Source: a bacterium
Lineage (GTDB): Archaea; Thermoplasmatota; Thermoplasmata; Lutacidiplasmatales; UBA184
DNA: 10,029 bases
Direction: 5' to 3'
Assembly (NCBI GenBank): GCA_021832495.1
Contig: JAKBKR010000049.1
Span: 1-10,029, forward strand
Shown: positions 1 through 5,765 of the stretch, piece by piece
How positions within the stretch are numbered: the stretch's first letter is position 1
Layout of the letters: every line of letters starts with the position of its first letter
Notes under the pieces: generated by a model
Told to the model about the DNA's origin: nothing
The model's database searches: none
The model's input: the letters and a program-made list of their open reading frames with translations, nothing else
Made by a program: the position numbers and the translations under genes

Positions 1-102
1 GGGGGTAAGGTGGTGGCCGGGTTCAAGTGCACGAGCTGCACCTTCTGGACCCCGCTCAAGCGGCGCGTGCCCTGCCGCTACACGTTCCGGGCCGCCCGCT
101 AA
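1..102 (+). CDS. 3' end of an unidentified CDS with a CxxC motif (partial)
   Basis: The reading frame is open from the first base and ends in TAA, giving about 33 C-terminal residues. They contain a CTSC (CxxC) pair near residue 10, a third Cys near residue 25 and a strongly basic tail (FRAAR at the end). Paired cysteines in a basic context would fit half of a small zinc ribbon, but the visible piece is too short to name a family. Two GTG codons at 10 and 13 could be internal starts of a tiny protein; a gene cut by the window edge is the simpler reading. The next gene starts about 90 bp later behind its own TATA-like element, so it is probably not co-transcribed. Confidence 0.5.
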   Translation, partial: GGKVVAGFKCTSCTFWTPLKRRVPCRYTFRAAR

Positions 103-178
103 ACCCTGTGCGTCTCTGAGCAATAATTGGCCCGTGGCGAGCCTCCGCTCCGGGGATGGTTCCAATGAAATGCGATAG

Positions 179-186
179 TTTAAGTA
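179..186 (+). promoter_or_regulatory. TATA-like element upstream of the DUF2304-GT2 gene
   Basis: TTTAAGTA stands out in GC-rich surroundings and matches archaeal TATA boxes in composition. With the usual distance of about 25 nt to the transcription start, initiation would fall near 205-210. That is downstream of the GTG at 190 but just ahead of the in-frame ATG at 226. A second AT-rich patch, AATAATT at 122-128, could instead serve a start near 150 and leave the GTG usable. Confidence 0.4.
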
Positions 187-189
187 GGG

Positions 190-1425
190 GTGACCGCTCT
201 GGAGTACCTTGGGAAACCCGTACAGATGCTTGGACTCTCGCCCCTACAGGAGGTGCTAGTTGGTGTCTTCGGTCTCCTCCTTATCGTTACCGTGGCAGCG
301 TGGGCAGTCCATCGCCTGAGTGCTCTTTCGACCCTCTTCTACTCGACGCTCTTCGGGCTCCTGATTCTCTTCTCCCTGTTCCCAGGGGTATTGGCGGCCA
401 CCTTCGAAGGGCAGCCGGGCCAGACCGCGGCGTACCTACGGTTCGACTTCCTCTTCGCCCTTTTCCTCGTGTTGGCGTATGCCTTCGTCACGCGGGAGTA
501 CGAGCACCACCGCACGTTCTCCCAACTGGTCCGATCTCAAGCCCTTTCGCTTGCCCAGCCGGTCCTGGAATCCCAGAGCAAGGTCCCGCAGGGAATGACC
601 CGCGTGCTCATCCTCATCACTGCCCGCAACGAAGAGTCGACGATCGGGGACGTCTTGGCTGCCCTACCGACTCGGAGCGGCACTCTCGAATTCAAGACCT
701 TGGTCGTTGACGATGGCTCTAGCGATGCGACGGCCCTGATTGCCAAGGAGGCTGGGGCGGTCACGGTGAGCCACGGGTCCTCCTTGGGCATTGGTGCCCC
801 ATTGACGACCGGGCTCCTTGCTGCGCTGCAGTTGAATGGACGGTACCTCATCCACATGGATGCCGACGGCCAGCACAACCCCGACGACCTGATGCACATC
901 CTTGCGCCCCTCATGGAAGGGCGGGCCGACATGATCATCGGATCGCGCTTCAAGGACCTACGACCCAGCCATCTCTCGAAGACCCGGACCATCGGGATCC
1001 ACGCCTATACCCGGCTCGTGAACTACCTTACGGGGTACTCTCTCACGGACACAACCTCCGGGTATTGGGGAATCCGGGCCGATCGCATTCACGACGTCCT
1101 GTTTCATGCAGAGCGGAACTATGCGGTCGAGATGATGCTCCGGGCAGCCCATAACGGGGTTCGGATCGAGGAGGTTCCTGTCGTGCAGCTTCCCCGGAGC
1201 GGGGGCCACTCCCAGTTCCACAGCGTGTCGCTCTTCCTCCTCTACCATCCTCGGGCCCTCGCCCAGATCATCTCTGCGTACACCCGCCCCAACCCCCAAT
1301 TCCCCGGATTGCCGCGTAAGACGACCGCCTCCCGGCCCACGCCCCAATCCGAGGGTGGCGCAGAAGCAAGGTTATTGGACCCCAGGGTCCAAGGCAACGT
1401 CCGCTCCCACCCGGTGGACAAGTAG
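190..1425 (+). CDS. Membrane-anchored family 2 glycosyltransferase with N-terminal DUF2304-like domain
   Basis: This is a GT-A fold, family 2 glycosyltransferase of the polyprenyl-phosphate sugar synthase (DPM-like) type. Residues 20-120 form about three hydrophobic segments (24-40, 49-70, 86-101) followed by a helix ending near LVRSQALS, the pattern of DUF2304 proteins. These are normally separate genes of about 110-120 residues beside a GT2. Residues 137-345 are the catalytic domain: TARNEES (144-150), VDDGSSD (173-179), metal-binding DADGQH (224-229), GSRF (251-254) and TSGYWGIR (289-296). Residues 366-411 are a polar, Pro/Arg-rich tail. It probably moves a sugar from a nucleotide donor to a lipid carrier on the cytoplasmic face; the sugar cannot be read from sequence. 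The listed start is GTG with no Shine-Dalgarno. The ATG at 226 (residue 13) fits the TATA-like element better and leaves both domains intact. It ends 41 bp from the convergent family 4 gene. Confidence 0.92.
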   Translation: MTALEYLGKPVQMLGLSPLQEVLVGVFGLLLIVTVAAWAVHRLSALSTLFYSTLFGLLILFSLFPGVLAATFEGQPGQTAAYLRFDFLFALFLVLAYAFVTREYEHHRTFSQLVRSQALSLAQPVLESQSKVPQGMTRVLILITARNEESTIGDVLAALPTRSGTLEFKTLVVDDGSSDATALIAKEAGAVTVSHGSSLGIGAPLTTGLLAALQLNGRYLIHMDADGQHNPDDLMHILAPLMEGRADMIIGSRFKDLRPSHLSKTRTIGIHAYTRLVNYLTGYSLTDTTSGYWGIRADRIHDVLFHAERNYAVEMMLRAAHNGVRIEEVPVVQLPRSGGHSQFHSVSLFLLYHPRALAQIISAYTRPNPQFPGLPRKTTASRPTPQSEGGAEARLLDPRVQGNVRSHPVDK

Positions 1426-1429
1426 AGCG

Positions 1430-1460
1430 GCGGGATTCTCCCGCGAGTCGTGCAACGACT
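1430..1460. terminator. Two tandem perfect hairpins between convergent genes
   Basis: Two consecutive inverted repeats fill most of the 41-bp gap. The first is GCGGGA-TTC-TCCCGC (1430-1444). The second is AGTCGT-GCA-ACGACT (1446-1460), followed by TT. Both stems are perfect 6-bp matches with 3-nt loops. Being symmetric, they would form in transcripts from either direction and could mark the 3' ends of both genes. Archaeal termination depends mainly on T-tracts, and only a short TTT follows the second hairpin on the + strand, so a role in termination or 3'-end stability is inferred. Confidence 0.45.
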
Positions 1461-1466
1461 TTCGCC

Positions 1467-2591
1467 TCAGATCTGGACCGAGATAGATTGCGCCCGCGGA
1501 TCCTCGATCCAACTCCTGAGGTCCTCGGCTACTTCTGTCATCACTTTCTCGAATTCGTGCTGCAAGGAAAACTCGAAACCCTCCGCGATCCACCGTTGCC
1601 ACTTCGAGGGATCGTCCCGAAGCACCTGTAGGGCTCGTTGGGCCAGAGCCTCCACATTCTCCACTGGCACCTCCACGATATGGGAGCGCACGTCGACGTA
1701 CGTCGGAAGCGCATATGTGAGAACGATCGACCCGTAGGCCATCGCCTCGTAGAATATGTAGGGAATTCCCTCCATGTAGGCGGGAAGTATCGTCATCTTG
1801 CTCCGGCCCAGCAGATCGTACTTTTCCTTTTCCTCCACGTTGACCCGCAGCTCGACGTTGCGCAGGGCCCGACGACGGATGTACGAACGGACCTTGGCCT
1901 CATCTCCGGCATCCGCATAGCCAGCGACGACCATCCTTCGACCCGGCTCGGCCTGGGAGATCCGTTCCCAGGCTTGGAGCGCATCGTAGACCCCCTTGGA
2001 CTCCTTCACGGCCGAAACAAACAGGATGTCGATGTCCCGCGTCGTGCGATCCAGGGAGGGGGGCTGGCCGGGTACCCACCGCCGGGGAATGCCGGGACTC
2101 TTTCGGATCACATGGACCCGAGGATTCCCTTCCCGGATCCACTCTGCAAGGTGGGAGTTCTCGGTCAGGATCCCGTCGAAGGTGAGTCGGGCCAGGGCAG
2201 CGGCGGTCCGCTGGACGAGGAACTTGGGGAGCCGAAGGGAAAGCGGTTCGGGATTGGGACTCCAGGGCACCAGATGGTAGATAGGTCCGACGGCGACGGT
2301 CCCCGGACGCCATAGTTTGGCCCCGAGGATCGTGAAAACGTCGAGCATCGAGGAGGCGATGAGGACCTTTTTCCGGACTCGGGATTTGTCCAGAGGGGAG
2401 CGCCGCCGACCCAGGGAAAAGAGGTCGCTCGGCCGGCCAACCGTAAGGAGTTTCCTCCGGTCGGCCGGGAGGGCATCGTACAGCGAACGCAGGGCCCGGG
2501 AGGCGCCCCGGCTTCCCGCCCACAGGTTGCGCTCGATGAGCACATACTCCCAGTCAGTGGTTGTCGAGGACTCCGGGTTGGTCATGCGCAC
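1467..2591 (-). CDS. Glycosyltransferase family 4 (GT-B fold)
   Basis: This is a retaining, nucleotide-sugar-dependent glycosyltransferase of the GT1/GT4 group with two Rossmann-like halves. The N-terminal acceptor half covers about residues 14-175. The donor half begins with DILFVSAVKESKG (188-200), whose KxSKG-like segment is the phosphate-contacting region. The EX7E signature is present as E274-GIPYIFY-E282, followed by AMAYGS (283-288). At 374 residues it is normal in length and has no membrane segment, so it should be cytoplasmic or membrane-peripheral. The listed start is GTG (2591); an ATG two codons in (2585) is equally good, and neither has a convincing Shine-Dalgarno. It diverges from gmd and the perosamine synthase gene, which makes transfer of perosamine or a nearby sugar of the same glycan attractive but unproven. 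Donor and acceptor cannot be deduced. Confidence 0.9.
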   Translation of the reverse strand: MRMTNPESSTTTDWEYVLIERNLWAGSRGASRALRSLYDALPADRRKLLTVGRPSDLFSLGRRRSPLDKSRVRKKVLIASSMLDVFTILGAKLWRPGTVAVGPIYHLVPWSPNPEPLSLRLPKFLVQRTAAALARLTFDGILTENSHLAEWIREGNPRVHVIRKSPGIPRRWVPGQPPSLDRTTRDIDILFVSAVKESKGVYDALQAWERISQAEPGRRMVVAGYADAGDEAKVRSYIRRRALRNVELRVNVEEKEKYDLLGRSKMTILPAYMEGIPYIFYEAMAYGSIVLTYALPTYVDVRSHIVEVPVENVEALAQRALQVLRDDPSKWQRWIAEGFEFSLQHEFEKVMTEVAEDLRSWIEDPRAQSISVQI

Positions 2592-2622
2592 GTTGGACCC
2601 TGTTCCTGTCTCGTCGACCGCA

Positions 2623-2632
2623 AAGATAACGC
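2623..2632 (-). promoter_or_regulatory. Possible weak TATA element of the family 4 glycosyltransferase
   Basis: On the - strand this reads GTTATCTTTG, the most AT-rich patch upstream of the gene. It lies about 40 nt before the ATG at 2585, which would leave a leader of roughly 15 nt. The match to an archaeal TATA box is modest and no clear BRE precedes it. Confidence 0.3.
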
Positions 2633-2664
2633 TTGTCGGGTCCCGCGCGCAGTGTGCATTTCAC

Positions 2665-2680
2665 CCGAAACCTTTAGAGT
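2665..2680 (+). promoter_or_regulatory. BRE/TATA-like promoter of the gmd-perosamine synthase operon
   Basis: The + strand reads CCGAAACCTTTAGAGT. CCGAAA resembles the archaeal TFB recognition element and TTTAGAGT the adjoining TATA box. Expected initiation is near 2700, giving a leader of about 45 nt before the ATG at 2746. It shares the 154-bp divergent intergenic region with the start of the family 4 glycosyltransferase gene, so the two sides may be co-regulated. Confidence 0.45.
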
Positions 2681-2745
2681 GAGATGGTATCTTGGTCCGC
2701 TCGTGCCCGAGGACAGGGGAAGGGAATGTCCACCCCGTTAGTACG

Positions 2746-3807
2746 ATGAACAGAGCGTTGATCACCGGTATCACCGGTCAGGATGGGGCATATCTCGCGC
2801 ATTACCTTCTGAAGAAGGGGTACGAGGTCTACGGGACCTACCGACGGCTGAGCACCCCCAACTTCTGGCGTCTGAACTATCTGGAGATTTTCCCCAAGGT
2901 CAAGCTCATTCCGGTCGACTTGACGGACCCCAGTTCCCTTGGGGAAGCTATCACCATCTCCCGTCCGCATGAGATCTATCACTTGGCCGCCCAATCCTTT
3001 GTGGAGGCCAGCTTCCAGACCCCCGTGTCCACGGCCCACATGACGGGAGTCTCCGTCGTCACTCTCCTGGAGGCGGTCCGGACGCTCTCTCCAGAGAGCA
3101 GATTCTACTTCGCGGGCACGAGCGAGCTCTACGGGGACAGCCTGGGAGGTTCCCCCGCCAAGCTTAACGAGGATTCCCCCTTCAAGCCCGTGAGCCCCTA
3201 CGCGGCTGCGAAGCTCTTCGGGCTCTGGTCCACGGAGATCTACAACCGGGCCTACGACCTCTTCGCATGCACTGGAATCCTGTTCAACCACGAGTCGCCA
3301 ATACGCGGGCTCGAGTTCGTCACGCGGAAGATCGCGAATGAGGTGGCGAAGATCTCGGTCGGTCTTTCCGACCAGATCCGCCTCGGTAACGTCGAGGCGA
3401 AGCGGGACTGGGGGTATGCCCCGGAGTACGTCGATGCGATGTGGAGGATGCTCCAGGCCGACACGCCGAGGATGTACGTGGTGGCGACCGGCGAGACCCA
3501 CTCGGTGCGGGAATTCCTCGACGTGGCCTGTGCGGAAGCCGGCATTCGGGCGGACAAATACCTGAAGAACGACAAGTCCCTTCACCGACCCCTTGACGTG
3601 CCTGCCCTCGTGGGGGACCACTCTCGGATCACACGCGAGCTTCACTGGAAGCCGAAGACCCGGTTCGACCAACTCGTCAAGAACATGGTGCGGGAAGAAC
3701 TGAGCCGATGGCAGCGGTACCTCAAGGGTGAAGTCTTCCCCTGGGATGTCCCGAGCTACCCGGACGGCCACGGGATCATCCGGAGGGTGAGGGGGAGGGC
3801 GCAATGA
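2746..3807 (+). CDS. gmd: GDP-mannose 4,6-dehydratase
   Basis: This enzyme converts GDP-D-mannose to GDP-4-dehydro-6-deoxy-D-mannose, the branch point to GDP-fucose, GDP-rhamnose and GDP-perosamine. It is an extended short-chain dehydrogenase of 353 residues, normal for the family. The NADP-binding motif GITGQDG (8-14) is the family-specific form, and R33/R34 lie where the 2'-phosphate is bound. Catalytic residues are T125 and E127 in GTSELYG (124-130), and Y152 and K156 in SPYAAAK. The C-terminal half carries FNHESP (180-185), GNVEAKRDWG (214-223) and ATGETHSVREF (247-257), all diagnostic of Gmd rather than of other sugar dehydratases. The ATG at 2746 is chosen because the family begins immediately before the nucleotide-binding strand; an upstream in-frame TTG at 2692 would add 18 unmatched residues. 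The stop overlaps the next start (ATGA), so the product is probably passed to the downstream aminotransferase. Confidence 0.96.
   Translation: MNRALITGITGQDGAYLAHYLLKKGYEVYGTYRRLSTPNFWRLNYLEIFPKVKLIPVDLTDPSSLGEAITISRPHEIYHLAAQSFVEASFQTPVSTAHMTGVSVVTLLEAVRTLSPESRFYFAGTSELYGDSLGGSPAKLNEDSPFKPVSPYAAAKLFGLWSTEIYNRAYDLFACTGILFNHESPIRGLEFVTRKIANEVAKISVGLSDQIRLGNVEAKRDWGYAPEYVDAMWRMLQADTPRMYVVATGETHSVREFLDVACAEAGIRADKYLKNDKSLHRPLDVPALVGDHSRITRELHWKPKTRFDQLVKNMVREELSRWQRYLKGEVFPWDVPSYPDGHGIIRRVRGRAQ
3794..3798 (+). promoter_or_regulatory. Shine-Dalgarno of the perosamine synthase gene, inside gmd
   Basis: GGAGG ends 5 nt before the ATG at 3804 and lies within the last codons of gmd. With the ATGA stop/start overlap this indicates translational coupling of the two enzymes. 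Confidence 0.7.
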
Positions 3808-4934
3808 GCGACCCCGCAGGAATAAAGTTCCCCGTCTACCGTCCCAATCTCTCCGGCAAGGAGCTGCGGAACGTGACCGAAGCGGTCCGCAGCGGCTGGG
3901 TCAGTTCCACTGGGAAGTTCGTCCGACAATTCGAAGAGGACTTCTCCCGCTACCTCGGAGGCGGCCGGTCCGTCTGCACATCGAACGGCACCACGGCCCT
4001 CCATTTGGCCTTCAAGGCCCTTCGAATCGGCAAGGGGGACCGGGTGATCGTCCCGAACCTCACCTTCGCCAGCCCCGCAAATGCTGCGATCTACGAGGGC
4101 GCGGAACCTGTCCTCGCCGATGTGCATCCTGGGAACTGGGGGCTCGACCCGGAGCGGCTCGAGGGCCTTATCGACGAGCGCACCAAGGCCATCGTCGTGG
4201 TCCATCTCTACGGAAATCCCTGCGACCTGCGACCCATCCTTAAGGTCGCTCGCGCCCATGACCTCTACGTGATCGAGGACTGCGCGGAGGCCCTCGGGGC
4301 GGAGTATCACGGGAAGAAGGTGGGGCTGGCCGGGGATATCAGTTGCTTTTCCTTCTATGGAAACAAGATCATCACCACCGGGGAGGGGGGGATGGTCGTG
4401 ACCGAGAACGAACGTTGGGAGGATCGCGTGCGGGTGCTGCGTGACCATGGAATGCGACCCAGCAAACGCTACTGGCACGACGAAGTAGGTTACAACTACC
4501 GGATGACCAACCTCCAAGCCGCCCTCGGGGTCGCCCAACTGGAGCGGGTCCAGGGCTTCGTGGAGAAGAAGAGAAGGATGGCCGCCTGGTACGCCAGGGG
4601 GCTGAGACACCCCCGGATCCTGCAGACTCACCCGGACCCGGAGTGGGGAAAGAGCGTGTTCTGGCTCTACTCGATCCAGTGTGCTTTCGAGGCTCGCGGG
4701 AAGAACCGCCGGGAAGAACTCGCCGCTGGGCTCTCTTCCCAAGGGATCGAGACCCGGCCCTTCTTCTATCCGCTCAACGAGATGCCCCCGTACGCCGCGC
4801 TCAAGGCCGACAAGGACCTCTCCGTCTCCCAACGGCTTTCCCAGGGAGGGGTGAGCCTTCCGAGTGGCGTGGACCTGACCCGGGACGATGTGCGGAAGGT
4901 CTCCGAGGCCGTGGTGGCGGGCCTCGGCGAGTAG
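3804..4934 (+). CDS. per: DegT/DnrJ/EryC1-family aminotransferase, probable GDP-perosamine synthase
   Basis: This is a PLP-dependent sugar aminotransferase that would transfer an amino group from glutamate to C4 of GDP-4-dehydro-6-deoxymannose, giving GDP-perosamine. At 376 residues it has the family's usual length. Visible family segments are GWVSSTGKFV (31-40), SNGTTALHLAF (60-70), VVHLYGNPCDL (132-142), IEDCAEALGAEYHGKKVG (157-174) with D159 positioned to hold the pyridine nitrogen, and SFYGNKIITTGEGGM (183-197) with K188 as the Schiff-base lysine. GYNYRMTNLQAALG follows at 229-242. A lysine rather than histidine at 188 argues for an aminotransferase and against a ColD-like dehydratase. 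The immediate upstream, translationally coupled gmd supplies the expected substrate, which favours perosamine over other 4-amino sugars; the symbol is by analogy with Per/RfbE. The stop lies 9 bp from the stop of the convergent fkbM-type gene. No terminator is seen. Confidence 0.92.
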   Translation: MSDPAGIKFPVYRPNLSGKELRNVTEAVRSGWVSSTGKFVRQFEEDFSRYLGGGRSVCTSNGTTALHLAFKALRIGKGDRVIVPNLTFASPANAAIYEGAEPVLADVHPGNWGLDPERLEGLIDERTKAIVVVHLYGNPCDLRPILKVARAHDLYVIEDCAEALGAEYHGKKVGLAGDISCFSFYGNKIITTGEGGMVVTENERWEDRVRVLRDHGMRPSKRYWHDEVGYNYRMTNLQAALGVAQLERVQGFVEKKRRMAAWYARGLRHPRILQTHPDPEWGKSVFWLYSIQCAFEARGKNRREELAAGLSSQGIETRPFFYPLNEMPPYAALKADKDLSVSQRLSQGGVSLPSGVDLTRDDVRKVSEAVVAGLGE

Positions 4935-4943
4935 CCGGACCTT

Positions 4944-5765
4944 CTACGTGGGAGCCCTGTCGTAAAGGAAGTTCTGAGGGAACCCTTCCTCGGCGATCCC
5001 TACCCGCCCCCGGTCCCGCAGGAGACGTCGGACGGATCGGAAGTGGTTTGCGGACTCCAATCGCAGGAGGAACAGGGGGTGCCGCCCGAGCATCCTCAGA
5101 TAAGCCCCCAGTCCGGTCCTAGGCAACGGAGCTGTCCGGAAACTCTGGAACGTCGCCTCCACGACCCCCTTCGCGGGGAGATCGTGCACTTCGATCGCCA
5201 CCGAACGCAGACTCTGCAGCGCGGGTCCCAGGTGCCCGAGGGCCACTCGTTCGGCCCCCTCGATGTCCATCTTCAGGATGTCGGAACGTACCCCTTCCTG
5301 ACGCAGGAGCTCTTCGACGGTCACGGTCTTGACGGTGTACTCATCGCCAGACTTCGGGACGGACGACTCCCATCGAACGACCTTGGCGCGGACACCGACC
5401 CCGGCCATGGTGACCTCTTTGCCGCTCTGGTCCCCGATCGCCCGTTGGTAGATCCGCACGTTCGAGCACCCGTTGACCTTCACGTGGTGGGAGAGGCTCT
5501 CGAAGTTCGCCGGATTCGGCTCGACCGCAATGACAAGACCCTGGGGACCGACCTTCTCGCTGGCCAGGAGGGAGAAGAGACCGACGTTGGCCCCGGCATC
5601 GAGGACGACGTCACCCTCGTGGATGCGTTCCAGCAGTCCATCGTAGGCCCCCTCGATGAAGATCTCGTAGAAAGCTGTGAAGTCCCCTTTGCGTTCCAAC
5701 CTAAGTTCCAAGGGGCGCCGGTTGCGCCGAGAGGTGGGGGGGCGGACCCGGAGACCGTCACTCAT
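4944..5765 (-). CDS. FkbM-family SAM-dependent methyltransferase
   Basis: This is a class I methyltransferase of the FkbM family, which commonly O-methylates sugars or polyketide-like substrates. In 273 residues, SAM motif I is VVLDAGANVG (53-62), the ribose-binding acidic residue is E82 in VEPNP, and the family-typical VEELL (150-154) and LKMDIEGAE (164-172) follow. The basic N-terminal 25 residues precede the fold and may be disordered. There is no signal peptide or membrane helix, so it should act in the cytoplasm. It is the last gene of a three-gene operon: its ATG lies inside the end of the upstream 848-residue gene (ATGAGTGA, 8-nt overlap), and GGTGAT stands 5 nt before the ATG, which fixes the start. 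Methylation of a sugar in the same surface glycan, as AglP does in haloarchaeal N-glycosylation, is the likely role; the substrate is unknown. Confidence 0.92.
   Translation of the reverse strand: MSDGLRVRPPTSRRNRRPLELRLERKGDFTAFYEIFIEGAYDGLLERIHEGDVVLDAGANVGLFSLLASEKVGPQGLVIAVEPNPANFESLSHHVKVNGCSNVRIYQRAIGDQSGKEVTMAGVGVRAKVVRWESSVPKSGDEYTVKTVTVEELLRQEGVRSDILKMDIEGAERVALGHLGPALQSLRSVAIEVHDLPAKGVVEATFQSFRTAPLPRTGLGAYLRMLGRHPLFLLRLESANHFRSVRRLLRDRGRVGIAEEGFPQNFLYDRAPT

Noticed and set aside
156..710. Open frame of 184 codons on the + strand starting with ATG at 156
   Set aside because: It overlaps the GT2 gene in another frame and gives a Pro/Arg-rich product with no domain, while the GT2 frame carries full catalytic motifs.
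2692..2745. N-terminal extension of gmd from TTG at 2692
   Set aside because: The 18 extra residues do not belong to the family, TTG is a poor start, and the expected transcription start near 2700 lies downstream of it.
2674..3804. Long open frame of about 376 codons on the - strand opposite gmd
   Set aside because: It is antisense to a gene with complete catalytic motifs. Its composition is rich in His, Arg, Pro and Val with no recognisable motif, as expected of a shadow frame in GC-rich DNA.
3756..4832. Open frame of about 358 codons on the - strand opposite the aminotransferase gene
   Set aside because: It is antisense to a clear PLP aminotransferase and has no motif, membrane helix or ribosome-binding site.
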